64,000 nt of DNA, taken from assembly GCA_037447655.1 (NCBI GenBank), contig JBBHKE010002945.1, positions 124,001-188,000 on the forward strand. Direction: 5' to 3'. Every line of letters begins with the position of its first letter. Position 1 is the first letter of the stretch. Below, in pieces: positions 1 to 10,600 of this stretch. The stretch is from Zygnema cylindricum (taxonomy: Eukaryota; Streptophyta; Zygnematophyceae; Zygnematales; Zygnemataceae). The translations under genes and the position numbers were made by a program. The notes below the pieces were generated by a model. That model was not told the DNA's origin, did no database searches, and was given only the letters and a program-made list of their open reading frames with translations.

Positions 1-2170
1 GAATTGACAGATTGAATGTGATATTGTATTAGTGAGAATTTTGGTGTTATTTATGTGATATTGTATTAGTGAGAATTTTGGTGTTATTTGAACACCTCAA
101 GTGAATTCTGTGTTATATCAAAGGTGGCTGTTTGATAGGATTTTTGGTAGCTTTTGCTGAAGTCTATGTCTACATCTACTACTACTGGTGGTCCTCCACC
201 TGCAACTGTGGTTGTAGAACAACAATCAGTACTACTGCACGTACTAGTTTGTATAATTAGCATTAACACAGTTATTAGTGTGAATAATTAGTGTTAGTGC
301 AGTAAATAACACTGTATAATTAGTATTAGGACAGTTTTTAGTAATGTATAATTAGTATCAGGACAATGACTATATAATCAGAATTCTTACACATATCTGT
401 CTGTATAATTAATACTAACTCAATTTTTGTTCTGTATAATTAGTATTTGTACAGTTGTTAGGTTGTATAGTTAATATTAGTACATTTTTAGTTTGTATAA
501 TTAGTATTAGTAAAGTAATGAGTTAGTCTTATCAGTATTTGTTTAGTTATTTGTCTGTATAATTAGTATTAGCACTGTTACTAGCATGTATAACTAGTAC
601 TGGCATGCTTATTTGTATAAATAATGAGTATAAGTACAGTTACTAGTCTTTATAATTAGTGCTAATACAGTTATTGCTCAGTGTAATTAGTGTTGTGTAA
701 TTAGTGTTAGTACACTTATTAGTAATGTAGAATTAGTGTTGGTACAATGATTAGTAATTTATAATTTGTAGTTTTCAGTAATGTATAATTAGTTTTAGTC
801 ATACTATTCGTCTGTGTTGTCTGTACAATTTGTATCAGTACTGTTTTTAGTCTGTACAATGAATATTAGGACAGTTCTTTGTCTGTATAAGTATTAGTAG
901 CACATTATTAGTTCATACTATTAGTATTTTTTAGATTTTGTATAATAAGCATTTTTACAGTTATTAGCTTGTATAATTGGTGTGTAATTAGTGGTAGTAC
1001 AGTGGTAGTAGAGTTATTAGTTAATTAGTTTAAATACTCATAGAAATGTTACATTGACTGTCCAAATACTAATTAAACATTGCTAATAATTGTACTAACA
1101 CTAATTATACATACTAACAACTCTATAAATCCTAATTACATCGACTAATAAGTGTACCAATACTGATTATACAAACTCATAACTGGACTCATATTAAATA
1201 TACAAACTAATAGCTGTGCTAATACTTATTATACATACTTACAATTGTACTAATACTGATTATACTAGCTAATAACTGTACTATCACTAATTATGCATAA
1301 TGAATAACTGTCCTAATACTAATTATAATCCTAATTATGCGGATTACAAAAGGATAGTAATACTAAATATATAGATTAAGCACTTGACTAATACGAGATA
1401 TGCAAGTTAAGCACTTTATTAATACTAAATATACAAACTAACAATTGTCATAATCAATAATCATACAGATAGATAAATGTACTTATACGAGATATTTATA
1501 CTAATTATTTGTGTATTATCTGTATTAGTCCAGCTATTAGTACGTGTAATCAATTTTTGTACTGTCATTATCAGTAAAGCTAGTAGGTATAATCAGTATT
1601 AGTAAAGTTATTAGTATGTGAGTACAATTATGGGTTTGTATCATAAGTTTTGGTACAAATATTATTCTCTAAAATTAGTATTAGTATAGTTATGAATTTA
1701 TATAATAACTATTAGTACAGTTTTTAGTATGTATAATTAGTGTTTTATAGTTAGTAGTTTGTATAATCAGTATTGGTTCAGTTATTAGTCTGTATAATTT
1801 GTATTAAAACAATTAGAAGTCTATATAATTACTATTGATACAGTTATTAATCTCTATAATTAGTGTTAGTACAGTTATTAATAGTGTTTAATTGGTAGTA
1901 ACACGGTTATTAGTTTATATAATTGCATAGAACAAATATTAGTTTTATAATTAGTCGAAAGCACAGCTTTATTTTGATAATAAGTGTTATTACCATACAA
2001 ACCTGATAATTAGTATGAGTACAGTTGTTAGTCTATGTAATGAGTGTTAGTGCAGTTATTAGTATTGTATAATTAGTAATAGGACAATTATTATATAATC
2101 AGTATTTGTAGAGTTATTAGTCTATATGATTAGTATTAACTCAGTTTTTGGTATGTATAATTAGTAATAT
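1..2170. repeat. Degenerate ~31-bp AT-rich satellite with orientation switches
   Basis: The stretch is built from diverged copies of a unit close to 'gtataattagtattag' plus 'tacagttattagtct', about 31-32 bp apart. From 1 to about 1020 the units read in this direction. From about 1075 to 1490 they read as the reverse complement ('ctaataactgtact', 'actaattatac'). From about 1500 to 2170 they read forward again. No coding sequence is credible here; the short open frame at 84-269 is a chance opening. Similarity between units is loose, so this is an old array. Confidence 0.8.
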
Positions 2171-2345
2171 AATATATATATATGTATGTATAAGGTAGGC
2201 GGTCGGCATACATATATATACAGATATATATATAACTGTATATATATACGCTAATATATACATATATATTATGTATATAATATTATATAATATATACATA
2301 TACGATAATATATATATAATATATATATATATATCTATAAAGATA
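2165..2345. repeat. TA-rich microsatellite
   Basis: Nearly pure (TA)n with scattered G and C, directly following the satellite. A short GC-richer island at about 2190-2205 is flanked by 'tatatatgtatg' and 'catacatatata', which can pair as a hairpin. Confidence 0.85.
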
Positions 2346-2890
2346 TATTTACATGTTTACACACAGAAATTTACATCCAAAATTGCATATGTTTTACAAG
2401 TAAGATTTTGAGCCCAGTAACGCCAAATAGCTACTACAAAACAAATAAATATTAAAAAAGACACACGTCATGAAAAAATCACAAAACCTTCAACACCTTA
2501 AAAGCGAAAACGGACTTATAAACTTGCCATGCAGACTTAAATACCTCAAACCCAAAAGCCTGAAACGCCCTAAAAAAATTCAAACAAACTTGAAAATCGA
2601 ACAACTAGCAAACGTATAAATTGTGAATAAAATTAGTTTTGTCAAAAAAATTAAACGCCAATGGCCGAATTACCGGTACACAGAGGCTTGTCTGTTTCCA
2701 AAACAATGACGTTGAGCGATCGACGACGCTTGACATAGAGGCCAAAAACAGAAATAACTCTTATAAATTAAAAAAAAAAAATTGCTCCTAAAGATTCAGT
2801 AAATTGGAGATGACGGAATTGGAACGAAGTAAATTACACACAGAGTTGAAAAAAAAAATATAACTCACAAAAATGAATAACAACACCTAA
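2346..2890. other. No gene seen; A-rich intergenic DNA
   Basis: A-rich unique-looking sequence with many stops in all frames. No splice-bounded coding block, RNA gene or clear repeat was found. Confidence 0.5.
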
Positions 2891-2899
2891 AATACCTTT

Positions 2900-3515
2900 T
2901 GCTGTCGCACAGAAATGCGGTTCCGTTTTGCGTCTTCCCCCTCGCCGACAGGTGTCCAATAATTTCCCTACGCCACACGTGTGAAATCACGTGTGATTGC
3001 TACAGAGGAATTGCGACAAAGAAAGTTGAGAAAGGGTATGAGGGGGAAGGAAGGAGGCGCCTTGATGGAATTCTGGTTTGATGAAATGGCGTCCGTTGGT
3101 CGAGACCCCTCCACTGCCTCTGTACGGAAAAATATGCACGGGAAAAAGTACGTACAGGCTGTAAACGTGCAGTGGGTTTTTTTTTTGAGGAAAATTTTGT
3201 CAAAAACCTCCGACGCGTGCGAAATCATATGCATATTCGCCCACGTCGTGGAACTTTGTTTAAAATCACCTCGCGAAGTGATTTTATATAAAGTTTGAAG
3301 ATGAGCCGGAAGGACGCGAAAGTGGGTCGAAACTCGCTAAACGATAAACTGCATCGCGATAGACGACAAACTGCGGTAATGGAACGCAACTTGTACGGTG
3401 GTAATTTGAACTTTTTGGTACGGCTGCAGATTTTTTCCTTTTTTTCCAAGTTATAAAGGAAAACGACAGAAAATAACTGTAACTTTAGCACATGGGAAAG
3501 TGCCCTAACTTTTAG
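2900..3515. repeat. Relict of a dispersed non-autonomous element
   Basis: The part 3290-3475 shares blocks in the same order with 29700-29885: 'tttgaagatga', 'agtgggtcgaaa', 'agacgacaaa', 'acttgtacggt'/'tgtacggttgcaactt', and 'aaacgacagaaaa'. At 29700 these blocks lie inside a PIF/Harbinger-like element. The end 'cacatgggaaagtgccctaa' also resembles that element's end 'cacatggggacacaccctta'. No matching left terminus was found, so this is probably a truncated relative. Overlapping short ORFs on both strands here are not credible genes. Confidence 0.45.
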
Positions 3516-4395
3516 AGTTGCATCGGTGCGGCCGCAAAAAATTGTTTGCCTTGTATCTGAACCGTCGATCTTCGAAGGAGGTAATGACTTTCTGGCATTT
3601 CAATCTCCATTATTAACACGTGCTTTTTTAGGGACGTTTTACAAGAAAGTACACAGGATTGCCGATCGCGACAGATGTAATAATATTTTTAAAGATATCG
3701 GTTGCAGATCGTACTTTTCTGTACGAATTTGATAAAGTTGACGAAAGTAGGATTTGCGATTTTATTTCTCGTTTTGTGACAATGACACTCGTGAGCTCAA
3801 ATAGAGATAACGAATTTTAGAATTCTTATATGCTGACAAAAATGTATCCTAATTCGGATTTCTCCATTTCGACGTCATTCTCGTTGGTGGGAATGACGTA
3901 GGTTTTAAACCTTGCATATACTTTTTAAGTTTTTATCCATTCCTTTGGAATTCCCAAATCTACTCTTTTACTCATTTAGTCTTTTTACATGGACCGTTAG
4001 GACGCCTAATCAGTTTTATGACTTATCTCCAAATGATTAAATCAGTCACCAATCAGCTCTGAGCTCCACATAGATATTGTATACCGTACACCGTTCAAAT
4101 CCATGTACGTCCAAAACAAGAGGACAGCCCCATTACTTACCGCCATATACGGAATAAATCTAAGCCGTAGATGCTATAATCTTCTCCACTCAAAGTAGAA
4201 AACAAGTAGAGACGAAATAAAGAATCGAAACAGCCACATGTCCAATCCTCCAGCTTCATTTAGGTTAAATATTCTGTCTAAGTTCACGAGCTTCTGCCAC
4301 GTAACTTCCTCCACCTTTTGCTTGTTGCAGCAAGCAACCTTTCACCTTTTTTTGGTAAAATCTATTTATAAAATAAATTATAAATAAAAGTGAAT
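3516..4395. other. Intergenic and upstream region of the hydrolase gene
   Basis: No coding block is visible. The last 40 bp before the hydrolase ATG are very AT-rich ('atttataaaataaattataa'), which could hold a TATA-like element, but no core promoter motif can be assigned with certainty. Confidence 0.35.
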
Positions 4396-5370
4396 ATGTC
4401 ATCTTTCTTCCAAACATCCTCTGTGTTGATCCCTCTCAATATTGGAGCAAATATGGATGAAGGAAACCACTCCAACCGACAAGGTTTACTGGAAGACTCC
4501 GGAAACCTTTCTGCAAATTCCTGGAGCTTTGGAAGAATAAAAGAAATAATAATCCAAAGAAAGACTTATATTCTTTACTCCTTTGTTGCACTAATAGCTT
4601 TCTGCACCATTTATGCAACTTTTTTCAGTCGTCACGGAGATGAATCTTGGAGTCAGGAAATGAAGGTTTTGAATTCAACCACAGCCGTAGATCCGTACGG
4701 AAACACGTGGATCGAATCAAGTATTGCAGTCAACCGAATCATGGTTGACTATTACCACTCCGTACCAAGTAAGCCAGGGCTTCCTAAGTTAGTGTTCTTC
4801 CATGGAGGAGGTACTTCAGGATCAGAAGGAGTTGAAATGTTTGGATCTATAGCCAATCAGTTTGAAGTAATCTGTCCATCTGCAAGAGGTTTTGGTCGTA
4901 CTACTCGAGCTCCTCCTTTTGGAACTGCTCAAATGGTGAAAGATGCAGTTGCTTTGCTTCCATTGTTAAGAGGTACTGGAGAGAAGTTTTTCCTTGTTGC
5001 TCATTCTATGGGCGCAACTGTCGCTCCAAGAGTTGCAAAAGAGATTCCAGACTTGGTTGCTGCTTTGGTTTTGGAAGATCCCGGTTGGTTAAGGAGAGAG
5101 GGAGAAGATCCGTCGAAAAATCGACCGGGATATCGTCCTCGTGGTGGCGATGATTTGAGTAATGCAAGTGTTGAGAATATATTGGTTCCTACTTTGATTT
5201 TGACTGCTCAGTATGGAGATGGAGTTCCAGAAGTGATTGATGCAGCAATTAGTACCTATCCGAATGGGACAAAACACTATTTTAAGGGAGCTGGTCATTG
5301 TATTCACTGCAAAAGTTCGAGTGGTTATTTGGAAGTTGTGAAGGAGTATCTTCTGAAGAATCTGCCATGA
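4396..5370 (+). CDS. Alpha/beta-hydrolase fold protein with N-terminal membrane anchor
   Basis: Single uninterrupted frame of 324 codons from the ATG at 4396; a second in-frame ATG at 4453 is also possible. Residues about 55-76 (LYSFVALIAFCTIYATFF region) form one transmembrane segment preceded by Arg/Lys, so the catalytic part probably sits beyond a signal anchor. Oxyanion-type motif FFHGGG is near residue 135. The nucleophile elbow is VAHSMGATVA near residue 203. A LEDPGW motif follows, the acid is probably in LTAQYGDG, and the catalytic histidine is in GAGHCIHC near residue 300. This is the full Ser-Asp-His layout of the fold. The family covers esterases, lipases and epoxide hydrolases, so the substrate cannot be told from sequence. 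A candidate AATAAA lies at 5582-5587. It stands alone, with no intron evident, unlike the other three genes. Confidence 0.9.
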   Translation: MSSFFQTSSVLIPLNIGANMDEGNHSNRQGLLEDSGNLSANSWSFGRIKEIIIQRKTYILYSFVALIAFCTIYATFFSRHGDESWSQEMKVLNSTTAVDPYGNTWIESSIAVNRIMVDYYHSVPSKPGLPKLVFFHGGGTSGSEGVEMFGSIANQFEVICPSARGFGRTTRAPPFGTAQMVKDAVALLPLLRGTGEKFFLVAHSMGATVAPRVAKEIPDLVAALVLEDPGWLRREGEDPSKNRPGYRPRGGDDLSNASVENILVPTLILTAQYGDGVPEVIDAAISTYPNGTKHYFKGAGHCIHCKSSSGYLEVVKEYLLKNLP

Positions 5371-7668
5371 TTATGCAATATTGCATTCAGAAGAATGGTT
5401 AGCAAGGGAATCTAGAATTATAAGAGTGCTGTACATTAAAGTTCATGTACGAGGGTTGCGTTTATTCGAATAGATTACTTAAAGTAGATTACTTTCCTGT
5501 ACAGTGGGACTCTTGTTTTTGGAAGTAGGACGGAAGTTGCAGGCTAAAAGAGGAATAGCCATTTTGCTTGCTGTTTTGTTTAATAAATCTGTGTATAACC
5601 GTTTGACACATAGTGTAGTAGGTTAGTAAAATTGACGCAGTCTTTGTGCCTTTATCTTTTTGGTTAAAAGTGATACTTGTTTTATAGTTTCTTGTAGAAG
5701 CTGTTTAAACCATGTTTGCAAGCTCAATGTGAACCAAAAAGCTTAGTAATTATTAAGATTTTTTATACAAATGCCAAAACTTGCAGAAAGATCCTTGTTT
5801 GTAGCTATTTTAGTAAGCCTTTCAACATCTTTCTGTTCGTTTTTGTTTTGGTTTGTTATTCGTAAGGGGCTTATTTTGATGGTAATCTTCGTCCTACATA
5901 TATATGCTCTCCAGATCTTTCATGTGAGATACGCAAATGTGGTGCAATTTTATATTTGAAAGATATTCTTGAAAATTTGCACATCTGGTTTAATGTGGAG
6001 TTGTGCCAGGAGTGTTGATCACAAAACAAAAGTATGATAGTCGTTCTTTGTGCAACTGTTTATTTAGTTCGCACAACAGAGTACATACTCTATTTTGCAC
6101 TGAAAAGACTTTCAATTTCTAGAATTTTCGTCTACCAATGCAAAGATGACTGCATCTCTCTGCTTCTATCTCAAAAGGTGGCATGTAAGAGATGTTTGGA
6201 TAATGTTTATGTCAACAGTTTTTCAATGTTGTCTATATGGTTTTATGAAATTTTACCCGATTTTGACCTATTTTTATCAAATGTAGGGTAACATTTCATA
6301 AAGATTGTCTAAATTGTTTAAACATTGTTTACTAGCCGCAAATGGGAAAGTCCCTTCAGTCTCCTCTGTGCATGTCTTCTTGATTCATGTTCTTTTCGTT
6401 TTCTTACGTTGGAGCTTTAAGTTTGCAATAAATCCTAGCTACTAGAAAATTCATGTATAAATAAGCTTGCTCAATTTACCTTTTATATTTTAGAGGCATG
6501 AAGAGCAAGAGGGGAGAGTGACAGAAACTATCTAAAACAAAATTGCACATCATGGTGTACAACTTTTACAATTCTATTTATTTTCTTAAGCATTTCATGC
6601 TGATACAGTGTTAGATAAACGATAGGAAGACTTAATTTGAAACTGCGTAAGGGCACAGCGAGAATACAGGAAAAAGAAAAGGGGGGAAGGGCAGGGGAAG
6701 TTTATTTCTCACTGCAATAGTTCAAAACACTGGAAAAAAGAAAATACTATACAAAAACATAGAGAAAATTACAGCAGAAAATAACATGTTCATCACAAGT
6801 GTATTATTCTTGTAAGAGCTTAGAGTAGTCATTGAAACAAAATAACAAAAAAAAAAAAACAAAAGAACAAAAACAGAAACGAACCAAGATATAACCAATG
6901 TCCCTGGTCCAAACAGATAACTTATCTTAGAAGAGTCCAGAAAAAAGCAATGAAAAAAAAATGAGGGTGCGAAGGAGCAAAAAGAAAGAAATAGAAAATA
7001 TACTCTTTAATCCTCCGACTTATAAACAAGTACATGGCCATCAATTAAATATAACACACTGTTACGATTACAAGTACAAATTCTGTCAAAAACATCTTTT
7101 GGCCGACGTAGAAAGTTGTATCCAACATACGGTCCACAAAATTTGAAGTCACAAAAGATCCTGAGAAAATTATTGACTCAAATGCGGTGTGACACTCAAA
7201 TTATAGTTTACATTTTTCTTTTTATCTTCCACCACAGCTATGCCTATATGACTCATAACATCCACACCTTTTTTTGTAGAAATCTATCTATCCACAGCTT
7301 TATTCTTTTCTTGTCTTCTCTTTTCTTTTCTTTCCTTCTCTTTTCTTTTCATTTTTTCTCTTCCACTGTCCCTCACGTATACCTTTACAAACCAGTTGTC
7401 TTTTAGTATCACTTATTTCCTCTTTCCTACCAACTCCTAAATATCTAAATGCGATAAGTATCACAAAATTACATCCCAACAAAAACACCCTTGTGGAAGA
7501 AAAAGAAAAAAAAAAACAAACATTCTTGTGCTTATTTGACAAGCTGTTGCCCCACGGCGAGTCTTGATTGATTTGTTCCCAGTAGTAGAATCCTTTGACG
7601 AGCCCAAAAAAACAGATTTTTTCCAGCCCTAAAAGGAACTATACCTTTTTCCTCCCAAAAAAACTCCA
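5371..7668. other. Intergenic region between convergent genes
   Basis: This holds the 3' flank of the hydrolase (+) and, toward 7668, the 3' flank of the B-box gene (-). T-rich and A-rich stretches produce short ORFs (5771-5959, 6034-6291, 6961-7406) with no domain, no splice logic and low complexity. Nothing else was recognised. Confidence 0.5.
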
Positions 7669-10600
7669 TCATGAACCGGCGACAGCCATATTTTTTTCCT
7701 CCGATAGTTTTAAGACAACTCCAGAACCGTCCCCGTCACTACCCGCCTCCCCTTCACTCCCTCCTCCAGTCTGCGTAAAAAACAAAAAAATCCAAATTTC
7801 ACAAAACAGCTCTAAAACACCGTAACTTTAAATGAATTACGGGATCAAAACAGGAACTTTAAGTTCCCGCATCCTTTCTACAGCTCTGTAAGTTTTTTCG
7901 AAAAAAAGGTTTCTAAACCACCTTAATCACTGATTTTCTTTCCACAACTCTTACGTTTTAAAATATCTGAAAAGCGAGTGATTCATATGAGTCTTGGTTG
8001 AACACTTTTCTCTCTCTCTCTAACTCACTAACTTTCGCGCCCTCTCTCTCTCTTCCCTCATTCTTTGCCTTTCTCTATCCCTCTCCATCTCCCTCTCCAC
8101 CCCTCTCCCTCTCCATCTGCCTCTCCCTCTCCATCTGCCTCTCCCTCTCCATCTGCCTCTCCCTCTCCATCTGCCTTTCCCTATCCCTCACTATCCCCCT
8201 CTCCCTCTCCTCCTCTCTCTCCTTACCCCTCTTCCTTTCCGTCTTACCTTAGGACTGTTCATGGCATTCCCATACCGAGGCCGGCTGTTAAGATCGATCA
8301 TTCGGGAAGGCTTGTCCACTATCGTGGTGACAGGTGGCGTGCTGTTGTCCACTACTCCATTCTGGTGATGATGATGGTGATGGTGATGATGATGGTGGTG
8401 ATGATGTTGACCGTTATTCGCATTCGTCTCTTCCTTCTTTACAGCTTGAGGCGCTACAGCTTCCTCTCGTTGTTTCCCAGGAAGCTGTGAGAGTGAAAGA
8501 GATCATTCCCACAGATCGGTTTTAAGTACAGTAATAGAGGCGCAGAAAAAAACCAAGACAGGATGGATGTGAGCGCAAATTGTTTTCTTCCAAAAAATAA
8601 GGCAAAATAATCAGAGAAACACTGCAAAAAGAAGAAAGAATAGACGATATTCATAGATTGATTTCTTGAAAAGATGAAGGTGATAATACTACAGATTTCA
8701 GAGTCCAAGAGAAATTAAAAGCAATAAGACTTCCACGTTAAGTCAAACTTTTGGGTATGGACAAAGTCAACAACTTTAGAACAGTTTGCAAACGCAAGAA
8801 ATGATTTTTACTTCTCTTTTATTATCCATATTACCCATGCCACAAATTTTATATTTTAAAAAAAGATTTACCTGTCACCTCCACCAGCTGGCCAGTAAAA
8901 ATATGTATTATAACACAACAAGAACACTTTTATTATGCTATTCTAATTACCAATGCTTAAACTCATAATACTTAAGCTCATAATAAAGCTGTTTTTGTTT
9001 ACAAAAATACCAATTATTACCTCCACCCGTTGGCCCAAAAGAAGGTACCGCTCATGAGCCTTTTTTCCTCCTATGTGAACATCCATATCACATTGTAAAC
9101 AAAGAGAAGTCCCATCGATTCCACAGTAAAAAAAAGCTGCACCAAACAAAAGCCAAACAATATAAGGTCTATTATTATTATTAGGGTTTTTAGGTTTTAA
9201 TATTATATATACTGTTTAACATAAAATCCCAAACAATTCAAGGCCTACTATACAAAAAGGAAGATCAGTATTCAAAATTCCGCGGATTTTCAAATTTTCA
9301 ACGACCTACTAGCTTCAACAGAAGGAAGAATTTCTTTAAAAAAATGTTTTTGTATTTCCTAAACTGATGCCAAGAAAATTATGTTCCTCTGAAGGTAAAT
9401 AACCAACATTATCTATCATGAACAGCAAATATAAAACCAACATAGAACCCAAAAAAGGCTTACAAATAAAAGAATTAAATCTACTAAAAATAAGGAAGCG
9501 CATTATATTTCTCCGCGCCAGTGGGCCATAATGACATCAAATATTTGTGAACAGCTTCAATTTAAGGCAGCCCTCGCCCTCCCCCTCTCCTTCTCCCTCT
9601 CCCTTTCCTCTCCTTCTCCCTCTCCTTCTCCTTCTCCCTCTCCCTCTCCCTTCCCCCCTCCCTATCCCTTTCCAATTTACAAGCGAAATAAAAATATAGA
9701 TGTTTACTTCAATACCATATTCGAAAAAACGATACTCATGCTGCCCCAAAAAGAAAAAAGTCCCATGGGTCGAATGGGCTAAGACTGCCTAAATCAAGAA
9801 TGGTATGAAAGAAAAACGAAGACGAGAGAGAGAGAGAGAGGGGAGAGAGGAGAGGAAGAGAGAGAGAGGGAAGAGAAAGGGAGGGAGAGAGAGGGGGAGA
9901 CACTAAATCCGTCAGAATCGGGTAAGCTGGGTACCCTGAAAAAAGAAAAACCCCGTCGTACTCATAGCAAAAAAAAAAAAAAANNNNNNNNNNGAGTTCA
10001 AGCCTCACATGTCGACTGGCCAGCTTATTGACCATGGACTACATGGAAAGACAAAGAAAGACTTTCTTATCTTGAAAAGACCAGAAAAAAAAGGATTATC
10101 GCAGAAGAGAACATGGATTAATCGGAGATAAGTTACCAAAAATCTGTCCCTATGCAGCTTACAGAAAGGTTTACAATATGTATGTGACAGGGATAGAAGA
10201 AAACGACGGAAAAAAGATATTTCGTGTCGCTGGATTTTTACAGGTAACTCTTTAAGGCTCTTTTAAACGTCCAATCAGAAGAAATTTGAGGTACCAAGGA
10301 AGTTACCAATTGACAGACTTGACAGAAAAAGAAAAATTATACAAAAGAAGTGGGATATGGATTGCCATTAGTCAAATCTCAACTGCAAAATTCTGTATTT
10401 GTCGGCTCAATGCAAACAAAAACATTATTTTTAGCGACAACGTCACCTCCAATGCATGTGCTGAATGTATTTTCTCTTCGACAAAAACAAGGAAAAGAAA
10501 GAAAAGTGGCTACAACAAACATTTGGTTAGTTTACGACAGCGAGCGCAAAGTCTTATTAGAAATTAAGACTCCCTCAAATGGGAGCGTGACTAAGCAGAA

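Noticed and set aside
3000-3298. Overlapping ORFs on both strands near 3000-3300
   Set aside because: Four mutually overlapping frames with no domain, within a relict dispersed repeat.
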